A DNA stretch of 52,033 bases, taken from the NCBI RefSeq assembly GCF_003058165.1, contig NZ_QBUC01000025.1:1-52033 (forward strand), in the 5' to 3' direction. The notes under the pieces were generated by a model, which worked only from the letters and a program-made list of their open reading frames with translations, was not told the origin of the DNA and did not search any database. Positions 20,856-30,846 of this stretch are shown here, in pieces; the first letter of the stretch is position 1; every line of letters starts with the position of its first letter. The stretch is from Paenisporosarcina sp. OV554 (GTDB lineage: Bacteria > Bacillota > Bacilli > Bacillales_A > Planococcaceae). The translations under genes and the position numbers were made by a program.

Positions 20856-21503
20856 ATGGCTACGACAGTAAAAACACAAACACGTGACATTGCACAACAA
20901 TCAAACTTAACTAAATTACGAGGTGAAGGTTTCGTACCTGCAGTCGTTTATGGTTATAAAACAGATACATCTTCAATCGCTGTAAGCGAAAAAGATTTAT
21001 TGAAAACATTACGTGAAGTAGGACGTAACGGTGTCATGAAATTAGACGTTGATGGTAAAAATGTGAATGTTGTATTAAGTGATTACCAAATGGACGTCTT
21101 AAAAGGGAATTTTGTTCACGCTGATTTCTTGGCTATTAACATGTCTGATGAATTAGAAGTAAGTGTAACAGTAGTACCAACGGGTGAAGCTGTAGGCGTA
21201 AGCGAAGGTGGCGTCTTGAATCAATCAAACCGTGAAGTAACAATTAAAGTAAAACCTTCTGCAATTCCAGAATCAATCGAAGTAGATGTTTCGGAACTTG
21301 TTATTGGTGATACCTTAACAGTTGGCGATATTCGTGAAAAATCCGAATTCCAAATTTTGAACGAAGATGACTTCGCTTTAGTATCAGTTACTGCACCACG
21401 TTCAGATGAAGAATTAGAAACTACTGCAGATGAACCGGCTGTAGCTAAAGATGAAGAAGCTGAACAAAAAAACACAGATGAAGCAACTAAACCAAAAGAA
21501 TAA
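20856..21503 (+). CDS. ctc: 50S ribosomal protein L25 / general stress protein Ctc
   Basis: This 215-aa protein is the long (CTC) form of ribosomal protein L25, which binds 5S rRNA. The L25 domain covers roughly residues 1-90 (LRGEGFVPAVVYG near the start), followed by the TL5/CTC beta domain (~95-185). A Glu/Asp/Ala-rich tail forms the last ~30 residues. The Shine-Dalgarno is caggagag. A sigma-B-type promoter precedes it and a perfect palindromic terminator follows, so it is a stress-inducible single gene between prs and pth. Confidence 0.95.
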   Translation: MATTVKTQTRDIAQQSNLTKLRGEGFVPAVVYGYKTDTSSIAVSEKDLLKTLREVGRNGVMKLDVDGKNVNVVLSDYQMDVLKGNFVHADFLAINMSDELEVSVTVVPTGEAVGVSEGGVLNQSNREVTIKVKPSAIPESIEVDVSELVIGDTLTVGDIREKSEFQILNEDDFALVSVTAPRSDEELETTADEPAVAKDEEAEQKNTDEATKPKE

Positions 21504-21514
21504 GCTATTTTTCA

Positions 21515-21547
21515 AAAAGGGATTGTCAATTGACAATCCCTTTTTTT
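21515..21547 (+). terminator. terminator after ctc
   Basis: A 16-bp perfect palindrome centred at 21530/21531 (aaagggattgtcaa and its complement) with a T-run. Confidence 0.9.
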
Positions 21548-21564
21548 ATGGATTCCATTCTTTG

Positions 21565-21573
21565 TGGTAAAAT
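21565..21573 (+). promoter_or_regulatory. possible extended -10 of pth
   Basis: TGgTAAAAT lies 35 nt before pth. It is the same element and spacing as before ispE. No clear -35. Confidence 0.4.
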
Positions 21574-21607
21574 GGAAAGTATTCAGTAAGTAAAGGAAGT
21601 ATCGTTT

Positions 21608-22171
21608 ATGAAAATGATAATCGGACTCGGCAATCCTGGAAAACCGTATGAACATACAAGGCATAACATCGGATTTGATGTGATCGATGAACTTGCAAAA
21701 CGTTTCAACACCCCATTAAACCAAATGAAGTTTAAAGGGATGTACACAATTATTCATCGACCAGAAGGCAAGGTTTTGCTCGTGAAACCACTCACTTATA
21801 TGAATTTGTCTGGTGAATGTATCGTACCAATGATGGATTATTTCGAAGTTGCGGAAGAGGATATTGTGGTCATTTACGATGATTTGGATCTCGCAGTTGG
21901 CAAGTTAAGACTTCGTCAAAAAGGGAGTGCAGGTGGTCATAATGGTATTAAGTCCATGATTCAACACCTAGGTTCACAAGAATTTAATCGCATTCGTGTT
22001 GGTGTGGATCGACCACCAGCTGGCATGAAAGTACCTGATTATGTATTATCTAGGTTTAAACCAGATGAAAAACCTTTGGTGGATGAGGCCATAACGAAGA
22101 GTGCTGATGCATGTGAATATTGGTTATCCTCACCATTTCTAGAAGTGATGAACCGTTTTAATGGGGCATAA
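21608..22171 (+). CDS. pth: peptidyl-tRNA hydrolase
   Basis: This 187-aa enzyme (SpoVC in B. subtilis) releases peptides from peptidyl-tRNA that drops off ribosomes. It has the conserved [17 protein letters not shown], including the catalytic His, then [12 protein letters not shown] with the key Asn, and [26 protein letters not shown]. The Shine-Dalgarno is aaaggaag. It is followed by fin after 55 bp, as in B. subtilis. Confidence 0.96.
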   Translation: MKMIIGLGNPGKPYEHTRHNIGFDVIDELAKRFNTPLNQMKFKGMYTIIHRPEGKVLLVKPLTYMNLSGECIVPMMDYFEVAEEDIVVIYDDLDLAVGKLRLRQKGSAGGHNGIKSMIQHLGSQEFNRIRVGVDRPPAGMKVPDYVLSRFKPDEKPLVDEAITKSADACEYWLSSPFLEVMNRFNGA

Positions 22172-22226
22172 GGAATAATTTTAGGTCGGCCGGTCTATAC
22201 TTTGAAAAAGGAGGCCGGTCCGTATT

Positions 22227-22454
22227 ATGGCAATTCGTGTAAAGTGTCGGCATTGCAAGACAGAAATGGGGCATCTATCAGGCCAATCCGCTCTGCAGCA
22301 TGGTCGAGTAAAGCAAATGAGAGAAGAATTTGCAGAAGAGTTTATCACACAGGATGAAGAGGGAACATTAACAGTAACCAGTATTTGTGAGCATTGTGAA
22401 AAATCTTTACGGGATAACCCAAATTACTATGCTATGCAAAAGTGGATACAATAG
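22227..22454 (+). CDS. fin: anti-sigma-F factor Fin
   Basis: This 75-aa protein is Fin (YabK), which binds RNA polymerase and helps switch the forespore from sigma-F to sigma-G. Zinc ligands are Cys7/Cys10 and Cys54/Cys57. The Shine-Dalgarno is aaaaaggagg, 11 nt upstream of ATG, inside an inverted ggccggtc/ggccggtcc pair (22188-22220). I see no clean sigma-F promoter in the 55-bp gap, although a loosely similar tatactt is present. Confidence 0.93.
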   Translation: MAIRVKCRHCKTEMGHLSGQSALQHGRVKQMREEFAEEFITQDEEGTLTVTSICEHCEKSLRDNPNYYAMQKWIQ

Positions 22455-22460
22455 GAATTA

Positions 22461-22494
22461 GCTTTGGCGCGGGTTTCGCGCACAAAGCCTTTTT
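22461..22494 (+). terminator. terminator after fin
   Basis: The stem gctttg-gcgcg / cgcgc-acaaagc is followed by cctttttc. Confidence 0.8.
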
Positions 22495-22496
22495 CT

Positions 22497-22785
22497 GTTT
22501 TAATAGCACCTGCTCTTTGCGGTTATTCGTAAGAGAGCAAACATAAGATTTCTATATTTTATGTCTAACTCCGAAGCCCAGCTCGCACCTCCGCTTGGGG
22601 CCACAGGATGTAGGTCATGAAGGCGTTGCGACAAGATTTCTTAGGAATGCATTTTGCGACGAATAAACGCAGGAGCAGGACGTCTCGACCTAACCTTAGT
22701 CTCATTCGAAAACAGGTTTTTGATTCGTTTCTTCTACCGGCGGAGGTCGAGCTAGAGTAGGCTTTTGCACTTTTCTAAGTAAGGA
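22497..22785 (+). repeat. dispersed intergenic repeat, copy B
   Basis: This block fills the 338-bp gap between fin and mfd. It shares with copy A (12815-13112) the strings ccgcttgggg/ccacaggatgt, gtcatgaag, gcggttattcgt and tcgagctagag. It is diverged and partly rearranged relative to copy A. There is no credible ORF. Edges are approximate. The mfd Shine-Dalgarno lies immediately after it. Confidence 0.65.
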
Positions 22786-22792
22786 GGTTCAT

Positions 22793-25700
22793 ATGGAACC
22801 ATTACATCAATTATTAATGAAAGATCATCATATAAACACGTTGCTTACAGATATTAAAAAAGGTATCGACCAGCAACTTGTAACAGGCCTCGTTGGGGGA
22901 GCACGTCCACTTTTCATTCAGTCGATAGCAAAAGAGACGGAGAGACCGATTTTAATAGTTTCGCCGAATTTATTACAGGCTCAGCGGTTATTTGAAGATA
23001 TGGTAAAGCTGCTAGGAGAAGAAGCAGTGCGTTTATATCCTGCAGATGAGTTGATTGCTGCGGATTTGTCAGTATCAAGTCCTGAACTTAGAGCAGAGCG
23101 CATTGAGACGCTTGAATTTATGCATTCACAGAAGCGTGGTGTCGTTATTACGCCAATTGCAGGACTGAGACGTCATATGCCAAACTTAAAGCAATGGCGA
23201 GCGAGCCGCCTTGAAACCGCCATTGGACAACAAGTAGTGATGGATGAGTGGCTAGATCAATTGGTTGCGATGGGGTACTCAAGGCAAGCAATGGTTACCG
23301 CACCCGGTGATTTTGCATTACGTGGAGGTATTTTAGATATTTACCCCATCTATTTGCAACATCCAGTTCGACTTGAATTTTTCGATACGGAAGTCGATTC
23401 AATTCGGACCTTTTCAGCAGAAGATCAACGTTCAATTGAAAAACTAAAAGAGGTCTGTATTCTTCCGGCAACAGAATTTGTTTGGACACGTCAACAACTT
23501 CTTATTCTTGCTGAAAAATTAGAAGATTCATTGGCTTCTAGTTTGAAAAAACTGAAGAAGTCTGAAACGAAAGAACTGCTTCTACAACATATCAATCATG
23601 ACATCGAATTGCTTAGACAGGGTGATGTACCCGAACAAATGACGAAGTATGTCTCCATACTAGAAGACCACCCTACTTTCTTGGGCGATTATTTTGCACA
23701 AGATGGTTTGGTGTTATTTGATGAGCTTGGACGGATACAAGAAACGACAGAATCACTAGAACGCGAAGAAAAAGATTGGTATATTTCCTTGCTTGAAGAA
23801 GGAAAAACCGTCCATGATGTGAAATTGTCATTCAGTTTTAAAGAGATTCTTGCCATGTTAAATCAGCGGAAAGTGTATCTTTCTTTGTTTGCACGCACAT
23901 TCTCCGGTATTAAATTACAAAAATCAATTGCGTTTTCTTGTAAACAAATGCAACATTTTCACGGGCAAATGAACCTCTTGAAAAATGAAATGGAACGTTT
24001 TGAAGCGGGCAAATTTTTTGTGTTTGTATTAGCTGATGGTGAAGAGCGCCAGAAAAAAGTGAAAGATGTACTCGAAGATTACGGCATGATAGGTCATGTG
24101 TTAGGGGAACAAAATGCACCTGAACAACCTGGTATTTATATCGTAGAAGGTGAAATGTCGAGTGGGTTTGAATTGCCTCTTCAGCGCTTAGCGGTTCTAA
24201 CAGACGAAGAGCTGTTTAAGCAACGTCCGAAAAAGAAAGCACGTCCACAAAAAATGACGAATGCTGAGCGTATCAAAAGTTACTCTGAAATCAAACCTGG
24301 CGATCATATCGTTCATATTCATCATGGTATTGGAAAGTATATTGGGATAGAGACGCTTGAAATCAATGGGATTCATAAAGACTACTTACACATTCGTTAT
24401 CGTGCGGAAGATAAATTATTTGTTCCAGTTGATCAAATTGACCAAATTCAAAAATATGTCGCCTCAGAAGAGAAAGAACCAAAGCTCCATAAACTAGGTG
24501 GCGCTGAGTGGAAGAAAACGAAAATTAAAGTAACAGCTGCGGTGCAAGATATTGCAGATGATTTAATTAAACTGTATGCAAAACGCGAGTCTGAAAAAGG
24601 GCATGCTTTTGAGCCTGATCAAGACATGCAACAAGCATTTGAATCAGCATTTCCATATGAAGAAACGGATGATCAATTACGTTCAATTGAAGAAGTTAAG
24701 CGGGATATGGAAAAAGAACGACCAATGGATCGCTTGATTTGTGGGGACGTTGGATACGGCAAGACGGAAGTGGCGATTCGAGCTGCATTTAAAGCAGTAC
24801 AAGAGAGTAAACAAGTAGCCTTTCTAGTACCGACGACCATTTTAGCGCAACAACATTACGAGACCATGAAAGAACGATTTGCTGATTTCCCAGTAGAAGT
24901 GGGATTATTAAGTCGTTTCCGGTCAAAAAAAGAGCAAACTGAGACGACTAAAGGATTAAAAGCAGGCTCAGTAGATGTAGTTGTTGGGACACATCGTTTA
25001 TTGTCAAAAGATATTGTCTATCATGATTTAGGATTGCTTATCGTCGATGAAGAACAGCGTTTTGGTGTGACACACAAAGAAAAAATCAAACATTTAAAGA
25101 CGAATGTCGATGTTTTAACATTAACTGCTACTCCTATTCCGAGAACACTTCATATGTCGATGATTGGCGTTCGTGACTTATCGGTTATCGAAACACCACC
25201 AGCCAATCGTTTTCCTGTTCAAACATATGTAATGGAACAAAATGGATCACTTGTTCGAGAAGCTATTGAACGTGAAATGGCTCGAGGTGGACAATCATTT
25301 TATTTGTATAATCGAGTTGAAGATATGGCACGTAAAGTGGATGAGATACAGATGCTTGTTCCTGAAGCGCGTGTAGGTTTTGCGCACGGGCAAATGGCGG
25401 AAAGAGAGCTAGAATCCGTTATTCTGTCATTTTTAGAAGGTGACTTTGATGTGCTCGTAACGACGACCATCATTGAAACAGGGATTGATATTCCTAATGT
25501 GAATACGCTTATTGTGCAAGATGCAGACCGTATGGGACTGTCGCAATTGTATCAATTAAGAGGACGTGTAGGCCGTTCAAATCGTGTGGCTTATGCGTAC
25601 TTCATGTATCAACGTGATAAAGTGTTAACTGACGTGGCTGAAAAACGATTACAAGCCATTAAAGAATTCACAGAACTGGGTTCAGGATTTAAAATTGCCA

Positions 25701-26314
25701 TGCGCGATTTATCTATACGTGGAGCAGGGAATTTATTAGGGTCACAACAACATGGCTTTATCGATTCAGTCGGCTTTGACTTATATGCTCAGATGTTACA
25801 AGAAGCAATCGAAGAAAAACAAAGTGGCATCAAAAAAGATGAAATCCTTGATGTCGAATTTTCATTACCGTATGATGCTTATTTACCTGATGCTTATATT
25901 CCAGATGGATTCCAAAAAATTCAGATGTATAAACGAATTAAAGCAGTGGAAAATGAGAAGGATTACGAAGACTTAGTGGATGAATTGATCGACCGTTTTG
26001 GAAATATGCCAATTGAGGTAGAACGCTTAATGAAAATTTCAAGAATGAAAGTTTGGGCAAAACAAGCGAATGTGGAATCAATTAAAGAACAGAATAAACA
26101 ACTGGTTGTGAAATTTTCGAAAAGTGGCACTCAGACAACGAACGGTGCCATGTTAGTGGAGTCATCAATGGTTTACGGGCGAGCAGTAGGATTCCAGATG
26201 AACGCTAACCAACAATTGTTATTATCTATTGATGAAAAGAAAACGGGTACACATCATCCGTTTGATGTTTTAGAAGCGATGATGATGATTTTACCTCAAG
26301 CTCAAAAGAATTAG
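22793..26314 (+). CDS. mfd: transcription-repair coupling factor Mfd
   Basis: This 1173-aa translocase removes RNA polymerase stalled at lesions and recruits UvrA. Domains in order: UvrB-like module (~1-450), RNA polymerase-interacting CarD-like domain (~495-575, beginning [14 protein letters not shown]), SF2 translocase with Walker A GDVGYGKT (651-658) and DEEQ box (752-755), helicase C and TRG motif (~800-1000), and the C-terminal D7. Length equals that of homologs. The Shine-Dalgarno is taaggagg. The gene sits between fin and spoVT as in B. subtilis; repeat copy B occupies its upstream region. Confidence 0.97.
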   Translation: MEPLHQLLMKDHHINTLLTDIKKGIDQQLVTGLVGGARPLFIQSIAKETERPILIVSPNLLQAQRLFEDMVKLLGEEAVRLYPADELIAADLSVSSPELRAERIETLEFMHSQKRGVVITPIAGLRRHMPNLKQWRASRLETAIGQQVVMDEWLDQLVAMGYSRQAMVTAPGDFALRGGILDIYPIYLQHPVRLEFFDTEVDSIRTFSAEDQRSIEKLKEVCILPATEFVWTRQQLLILAEKLEDSLASSLKKLKKSETKELLLQHINHDIELLRQGDVPEQMTKYVSILEDHPTFLGDYFAQDGLVLFDELGRIQETTESLEREEKDWYISLLEEGKTVHDVKLSFSFKEILAMLNQRKVYLSLFARTFSGIKLQKSIAFSCKQMQHFHGQMNLLKNEMERFEAGKFFVFVLADGEERQKKVKDVLEDYGMIGHVLGEQNAPEQPGIYIVEGEMSSGFELPLQRLAVLTDEELFKQRPKKKARPQKMTNAERIKSYSEIKPGDHIVHIHHGIGKYIGIETLEINGIHKDYLHIRYRAEDKLFVPVDQIDQIQKYVASEEKEPKLHKLGGAEWKKTKIKVTAAVQDIADDLIKLYAKRESEKGHAFEPDQDMQQAFESAFPYEETDDQLRSIEEVKRDMEKERPMDRLICGDVGYGKTEVAIRAAFKAVQESKQVAFLVPTTILAQQHYETMKERFADFPVEVGLLSRFRSKKEQTETTKGLKAGSVDVVVGTHRLLSKDIVYHDLGLLIVDEEQRFGVTHKEKIKHLKTNVDVLTLTATPIPRTLHMSMIGVRDLSVIETPPANRFPVQTYVMEQNGSLVREAIEREMARGGQSFYLYNRVEDMARKVDEIQMLVPEARVGFAHGQMAERELESVILSFLEGDFDVLVTTTIIETGIDIPNVNTLIVQDADRMGLSQLYQLRGRVGRSNRVAYAYFMYQRDKVLTDVAEKRLQAIKEFTELGSGFKIAMRDLSIRGAGNLLGSQQHGFIDSVGFDLYAQMLQEAIEEKQSGIKKDEILDVEFSLPYDAYLPDAYIPDGFQKIQMYKRIKAVENEKDYEDLVDELIDRFGNMPIEVERLMKISRMKVWAKQANVESIKEQNKQLVVKFSKSGTQTTNGAMLVESSMVYGRAVGFQMNANQQLLLSIDEKKTGTHHPFDVLEAMMMILPQAQKN

Positions 26315-26343
26315 ATTCCTTTTTTGGTGAGCAATGACGGACT

Positions 26344-26374
26344 TGCATATTTTGTCCAATCTTGATGCATACTA
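26344..26374 (+). promoter_or_regulatory. sigma-G promoter of spoVT
   Basis: TGCATA, an 18-bp spacer and CATACTA match the sigma-G consensus completely. spoVT is sigma-G dependent in B. subtilis. Confidence 0.8.
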
Positions 26375-26423
26375 AGGTAGAAATCAAAGAAATTTGAATT
26401 CTGTTGAAAGTGAGGCAACAAGG

Positions 26424-26960
26424 ATGAAAGCAACAGGTATCGTCAGACGAATTGATGACCTCGGCCGTGTCGTCATTCCAAAAGAAATTAGAAGAACTCT
26501 CCGAATTCGTGAAGGAGACCCGCTTGAGATTTTTACGGACCGAGATGGCGAAGTCATATTAAAAAAGTATTCCCCAATTAGTGAACTCGGTAGTTTTGCG
26601 CAAGAGTATGCAGAAACGCTGTATGCGACACTTGGCACACCCGCTTTTATTAGCGACCGGGATGAAATGATTGCAGTGGCAGGTGTATCGAAAAAAGATT
26701 ATTTAAATCGTCGATTATCCTCACAAGCAGAAGAAATTTTGCAATCACGAACGATCGTATCGGAAAAAATGGAAAAAGCGGTAGAATGGATTCCAGGTCA
26801 AGTTGAACAAGTGAAATCGTATTGTGTTGCGCCGATTATTGTCGATGGCAACCCAATTGGTGCTGTTTACTTAATATCAAAAGTTCATTTTATTGGAGAT
26901 TCAGAAACAAAAGCAGTAGAAACAGCAGCACATTTTCTAGCCAAACAAATGGAACACTAA
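26424..26960 (+). CDS. spoVT: stage V sporulation protein T (AbrB-family regulator)
   Basis: This 178-aa forespore regulator has an N-terminal AbrB-type DNA-binding domain (MKATGIVRRIDDLGRVVIPKEIRRTLRI) and a C-terminal GAF-like domain (~55-178). It tunes sigma-G genes. ATG 26424 gives exactly the conserved N-terminus and length of B. subtilis SpoVT; the frame is open upstream to 26394, but the extra residues are not conserved. The Shine-Dalgarno is gtgagg. It has its own sigma-G promoter and a strong terminator. Confidence 0.96.
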   Translation: MKATGIVRRIDDLGRVVIPKEIRRTLRIREGDPLEIFTDRDGEVILKKYSPISELGSFAQEYAETLYATLGTPAFISDRDEMIAVAGVSKKDYLNRRLSSQAEEILQSRTIVSEKMEKAVEWIPGQVEQVKSYCVAPIIVDGNPIGAVYLISKVHFIGDSETKAVETAAHFLAKQMEH

Positions 26961-26966
26961 ATGTAG

Positions 26967-27005
26967 AAAAACGTCTTCTTAATCACATAAGAAGACGTTT
27001 TTTTT
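26967..27005 (+). terminator. terminator after spoVT
   Basis: The stem aaaacgtcttctta / taagaagacgtttt is followed by eight T. Confidence 0.9.
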
Positions 27006-27007
27006 CA

Positions 27008-27016
27008 TGTTATAAT
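27008..27016 (+). promoter_or_regulatory. extended -10 promoter of yabM
   Basis: TGtTATAAT begins right after the spoVT terminator T-run. The -35 region would fall in the terminator 3' arm. It closely resembles the darA element at 3075. Confidence 0.5.
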
Positions 27017-27078
27017 AGAAGTCATTAAAAGTGGATTCGTCCGCGCTAGCTATTGCTTGATTGGAATGAGGAACAACT

Positions 27079-28698
27079 ATGAACAATGAATGGACGATGC
27101 AAAAATTTATGAAAGGTGCAGTTTTGTTGACAATTGCTGCCCTAATCGTCAAGGCTTTAAGTGCAGTGTACCGAATTCCTTTTCAAAATATTGTCGGGGA
27201 TCAAGGTTTTTACATATATCAGCAAGTCTATCCATTTATCGGGGTATTAACTGTTTGGACCTCGTATGGATTTGCTGTCGCTATTTCTAAACTTTTAGCA
27301 GATGCACATGACCAGTCAAACTTGGATCAGCGATCGACCATCTTACGAATAGCATTTATTTATCTAAGTGTGATATCAATTGTCAGTTTTACGTTGTTAT
27401 TTACAGGAGCAGATGTATTAGCACGATGGATGGGTGATAAAGAACTTGCCCAACTTCTTCGTACTGGATCGTTTGTGGTGTTATTAATGCCTATTTTGGC
27501 GCTACTAAAAGGTTCGTTTCAAGCTGAAGGAAGAATGGAACCTGTTGCATATGGACAAGTTATTGAACAGATGGTGCGCGTGACAGTTATTTTAGTAGGT
27601 ACATATGTTGTCGTGAAGACGGGCGCATCATTATATACGGCAGGGAGTACCGCCTTACTAGGTGCCATCGTGGGCGAAATCGCTGGTATCATATTGCTTC
27701 TTTTATTTATACGAAAGAAACTATCGTATAGTTTATTTAAGAAAAGGCAGAGCAAAGTTCCGGTTGGTCCAATTATTAAAGATCTGACTATTATTAGTTT
27801 AAGTGTCAGTATGAGTTCTCTTATCTTGTTATTTTTCCAATTAGTCGACTCATTTACGATTTTTAGTAGTTTAACTGAAACGGGAATGAATCGTTTAACC
27901 GCGATGGAAACGAAAGGGACCTATGACAGAGGCTTACCTCTTGTTCAAATGGGAATTCTAATTGCTTCTACTTTGTCACTCTCCATAGTTCCGTTAATTG
28001 CCCATACTACCCAAAAAAAGTCGGGTAGAAATGCTATTCCTTACGCACAATTAACGTTTAGGATTGCCTTATTATTCGGAACGGCAGCGACGCTAGGTCT
28101 CATTTTGGTGTTACCACCAGTTAATGAAATGTTGTTTGAAACGAGAGACTTATCAGCAACATTAATGATATTCTGTATTCAAATATTTTGGCTGTCGCTA
28201 ATCTTAACCATGACGTCTGTTCTACAAGGTTTAGGAAAAGTTGTTCTTCCAGCGTTCTTGTTAATCACTGGACTTATTCTTAAGTGGCTATGCAATGCTT
28301 GGTTACTCCCTAAATATGGAATAATGGGGGCGGCGATTGCTAGTAATGTTGGATTTGCCTTTATCACGCTAAGTCTATACGTGTATGTCTATTCAATTTG
28401 GAAGATTCGTTTCGCCACAGCCAAATTTTATGGCCATTTAGGTGTAGCTTCGTTATTTATGATTGTCATCGTAATGATGTGGGGAATTATTGCAGATAGT
28501 TGGATATTTGATGGGTTTTCAAGTCGCTTAAGAGCCATGTTTACAGCCCTCAGCAGTGTAGGTTTAGGGGCAACTGTCTTTTTACTATATATAGCAAAGA
28601 GTCGAATTGTTGCGGAAAAAGAATGGTTTTTATTGCCACTTGGGCGGAGAATGGCCATGATTCAATTGTGGCTACATAGTGAAAAGAGGAAGGGGTGA
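27079..28698 (+). CDS. yabM: MOP-superfamily polysaccharide flippase (YabM, SpoVB-like)
   Basis: This 539-aa integral membrane protein has about 14 hydrophobic segments. It belongs to the PST/MurJ-like branch of the MOP exporters, related to SpoVB and YtgP. It probably flips a lipid-linked glycan; the substrate is not known. It starts MQKFMKGAVLLTIAALIVKALSAVYRIPFQNIVGDQG in its first segment region, with ATG 27079 after atgagg. The stop overlaps the yabN frame region, linking yabM-yabN-rqcP. Confidence 0.88.
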   Translation: MNNEWTMQKFMKGAVLLTIAALIVKALSAVYRIPFQNIVGDQGFYIYQQVYPFIGVLTVWTSYGFAVAISKLLADAHDQSNLDQRSTILRIAFIYLSVISIVSFTLLFTGADVLARWMGDKELAQLLRTGSFVVLLMPILALLKGSFQAEGRMEPVAYGQVIEQMVRVTVILVGTYVVVKTGASLYTAGSTALLGAIVGEIAGIILLLLFIRKKLSYSLFKKRQSKVPVGPIIKDLTIISLSVSMSSLILLFFQLVDSFTIFSSLTETGMNRLTAMETKGTYDRGLPLVQMGILIASTLSLSIVPLIAHTTQKKSGRNAIPYAQLTFRIALLFGTAATLGLILVLPPVNEMLFETRDLSATLMIFCIQIFWLSLILTMTSVLQGLGKVVLPAFLLITGLILKWLCNAWLLPKYGIMGAAIASNVGFAFITLSLYVYVYSIWKIRFATAKFYGHLGVASLFMIVIVMMWGIIADSWIFDGFSSRLRAMFTALSSVGLGATVFLLYIAKSRIVAEKEWFLLPLGRRMAMIQLWLHSEKRKG

Positions 28699-28703
28699 CG
28701 TTT

Positions 28704-30167
28704 ATGCATACGATTACAGTTCTTGGTTTAGGAGCGGGAGATTTAGAGCAGTTACCGCTAGGTGTGTATAAAAAATTAGTGAAGGCACAAAGACTTTATG
28801 TGCGAACAGCTGAACATCCGGTGTTACAGGAACTAGTGAATGAAGGAATTTCGTTTGAAAGTTTTGATGCCATTTACGAAAAACACGATGCTTTTGAAGC
28901 CGTGTATAAAGAAATTGTTGAAACATTAATCACATTATCACAATCAGATTCTTTATTTTACGCAGTTCCAGGTCATCCTTTAGTTGCGGAACAAACCGTT
29001 CAGTGGTTAGTGGAAGCAGAAACAGAGGGACGCATTCAACTTGAAATTGTTGGTGGGCAAAGCTTTTTAGACCCTATTTTTAATGCATTACGCATTGACC
29101 CAATTGAAGGTTTTCAGTTGCTTGATGGAACGATGTTTAAAAGAGACGACGTTCAAATGTCTCAACATGTCTTAATCGCTCAAGTATATGATGCGTACAG
29201 TGCGTCTGACGTGAAGTTAACGTTAATGGAGAAGTATCCAGAGGATTATCCCGTAACCATTGTAACGGCTGCTGGTTCTGCAGATGAGCTATTGAGAGTC
29301 GTGCCGCTTTACGAACTCGACCGTGCTGCAGAACTGAACAATTTGACGACGATTTATGTGCCGCCGACAAACAAGCGGGAAGCACGATTAAAAGAATGGT
29401 CAACATTTAGAGAGATTATCGCTATGCTTCGCGCACCTGAAGGCTGTCCATGGGATCGCGAACAAACACATGAGACATTAAAGAAATATTTAATAGAGGA
29501 AGTTCATGAATTTTTACAAGCTGTAAATGACCAAGATGATGATGGCATGATAGAAGAATTAGGCGATATTTTGCTTCAAGTGTTCTTACATGCTCAAATT
29601 GGTGAAGATGATGGATACTTTAGCTTAGAAGATGTGCTCGAAAGCGTTTCTTCTAAAATGATTCGCAGACATCCACATGTCTTTGGGGACGTAAAAGTTG
29701 AAAGTTCAGAAGATGTATTGCGCAACTGGCAACAATTGAAATCAGAAGAAAAAGGGAATCAACATATACTTGTTTTAGATGGACAAGAACGCTCAGAATC
29801 GTCACTTTTGACATCTTACAACTTCCAAAAAGCCGCAGCCAAAGTTGGTTTTGACTGGCCAAATGCTGAGGGTGCTTGGTTGAAATTTGAAGAAGAGTGG
29901 AAAGAATTTACCCATGAAATTAACGCCGGTACTAAAGCATCACAACTCGATGAACTTGGCGATGTACTCTTCACAATTGTGAATGTAGCTCGTTTTTATG
30001 GTCTTTCGCCTGAAGAGGCAATGATACATGCGAATCGCAAATTTAAAACACGTTTTCAATTTGTTGAGGAAAGCGTAGCACGAGGTAAAGGTGAGTTCAG
30101 TGAATATACATTAGATGAACTCGAAGCATTTTGGCAACAAGCCAAACAATCCAAAGGGGATGAATGA
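28704..30167 (+). CDS. yabN: tetrapyrrole methylase / MazG nucleotide pyrophosphohydrolase fusion (YabN)
   Basis: This 487-aa two-part protein has an N-terminal TP-methylase domain (~1-225, ITVLGLGAGDLEQLP) and two MazG modules (~240-340 and ~390-480). The first MazG carries EEVHEFLQAV and EELGDILLQV, the second LDELGDVLFTIVN, with the Mg-binding Glu/Asp residues. It likely hydrolyses NTPs; a methylase substrate is unknown. ATG 28704 is chosen over GTG 28695 because gaagggg is correctly spaced only for the former. Same order as B. subtilis. Confidence 0.9.
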   Translation: MHTITVLGLGAGDLEQLPLGVYKKLVKAQRLYVRTAEHPVLQELVNEGISFESFDAIYEKHDAFEAVYKEIVETLITLSQSDSLFYAVPGHPLVAEQTVQWLVEAETEGRIQLEIVGGQSFLDPIFNALRIDPIEGFQLLDGTMFKRDDVQMSQHVLIAQVYDAYSASDVKLTLMEKYPEDYPVTIVTAAGSADELLRVVPLYELDRAAELNNLTTIYVPPTNKREARLKEWSTFREIIAMLRAPEGCPWDREQTHETLKKYLIEEVHEFLQAVNDQDDDGMIEELGDILLQVFLHAQIGEDDGYFSLEDVLESVSSKMIRRHPHVFGDVKVESSEDVLRNWQQLKSEEKGNQHILVLDGQERSESSLLTSYNFQKAAAKVGFDWPNAEGAWLKFEEEWKEFTHEINAGTKASQLDELGDVLFTIVNVARFYGLSPEEAMIHANRKFKTRFQFVEESVARGKGEFSEYTLDELEAFWQQAKQSKGDE

Positions 30168-30168
30168 T

Positions 30169-30459
30169 ATGAGATTAGATAAATTTTTAAAAGTTTCACG
30201 TTTAATTAAACGACGTACACTTGCAAAAGAAGTGGCAGATCAAGGACGTATTACAGTCAATGGCAAAGTAAGTAAAGCAAGTTCAGTCATTAAAGTGGGC
30301 GACGAATTAGCCATTCGTTTTGGCCAAAAGGTTGTAACAGCATGTATTGAGATGTTGAAAGAAGTTGTTAAAAAGGAAGAGTCAACAATGATGTATACCA
30401 TCTTAAAAGAAGAAAGACTTGAAAAGGTTGATCCTGAATTTGTCGATGATGAAGATTAA
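30169..30459 (+). CDS. rqcP: ribosome quality-control factor RqcP (YabO, S4 domain)
   Basis: This 96-aa S4 RNA-binding protein matches YabO/RqcP (MRLDKFLKVSRLIKRRTLAKEVADQGRI). In B. subtilis it works with RqcH in Ala-tailing of stalled nascent chains on 50S subunits; older databases call it an Hsp15-like heat-shock protein. ATG 30169 matches the conserved start, with aaagggg 9 nt upstream; ATG 30160 is an alternative. It is translationally close to yabN (start 2 nt after its stop). Confidence 0.93.
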   Translation: MRLDKFLKVSRLIKRRTLAKEVADQGRITVNGKVSKASSVIKVGDELAIRFGQKVVTACIEMLKEVVKKEESTMMYTILKEERLEKVDPEFVDDED

Positions 30460-30469
30460 TTAATTAATG

Positions 30470-30497
30470 AGCATGGCCAAAAATGGTCATGCTTTTT
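30470..30497 (+). terminator. terminator after rqcP
   Basis: The stem agcatggcca / tggtcatgct and TTTTTT. The 3' arm overlaps the proposed yabP -35. Confidence 0.85.
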
Positions 30498-30515
30498 TGT
30501 TTGTCTGCATATAGT
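30486..30515 (+). promoter_or_regulatory. possible sigma-E promoter of yabP-yabQ
   Basis: GTCATGCT, 14 bp and CATATAGT resemble the sigma-E pattern (ATATT-like -35, CATACAAT-like -10). yabP is mother-cell expressed in B. subtilis. The match is partial. Confidence 0.4.
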
Positions 30516-30546
30516 TAATGGACTGGACAAGTAAAGGAGGAATTTT

Positions 30547-30846
30547 ATGCAATATCAAGCCGAACATCCATCTATCACGATTCCATCAGGAGACCACGTT
30601 ATTAGTTTACGAAATCGTAAGCGTATGGACTTAACATCTGTCAAATCTATTGAGCGTTTTGACGCAGAAGAGTTTGCAGTAAAAACTTCACAAGGACATT
30701 TAAGTATTAAAGGTGAAGAGTTACGGATTGTGCATCTAGATGTGGACAAAGGGTTACTGACTCTTGAAGGTCATGTGCGAACTTTCCAATACGATGATGA
30801 AGATCGTGAACCTACCCGTAACTTCCTGCATAAATTGTTTGGATGA
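30547..30846 (+). CDS. yabP: sporulation protein YabP
   Basis: This 99-aa protein is YabP, a mother-cell sporulation protein of the YabP/YqfC family with unresolved biochemistry. The family core HVISLRNRKRMDLTSVKSIERFDAEEF and GEELRIVHLDVDKGLLTLEG is clear. The Shine-Dalgarno is aaaggagg. It overlaps yabQ by 4 bp. A weak sigma-E-like promoter precedes it. Confidence 0.93.
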   Translation: MQYQAEHPSITIPSGDHVISLRNRKRMDLTSVKSIERFDAEEFAVKTSQGHLSIKGEELRIVHLDVDKGLLTLEGHVRTFQYDDEDREPTRNFLHKLFG

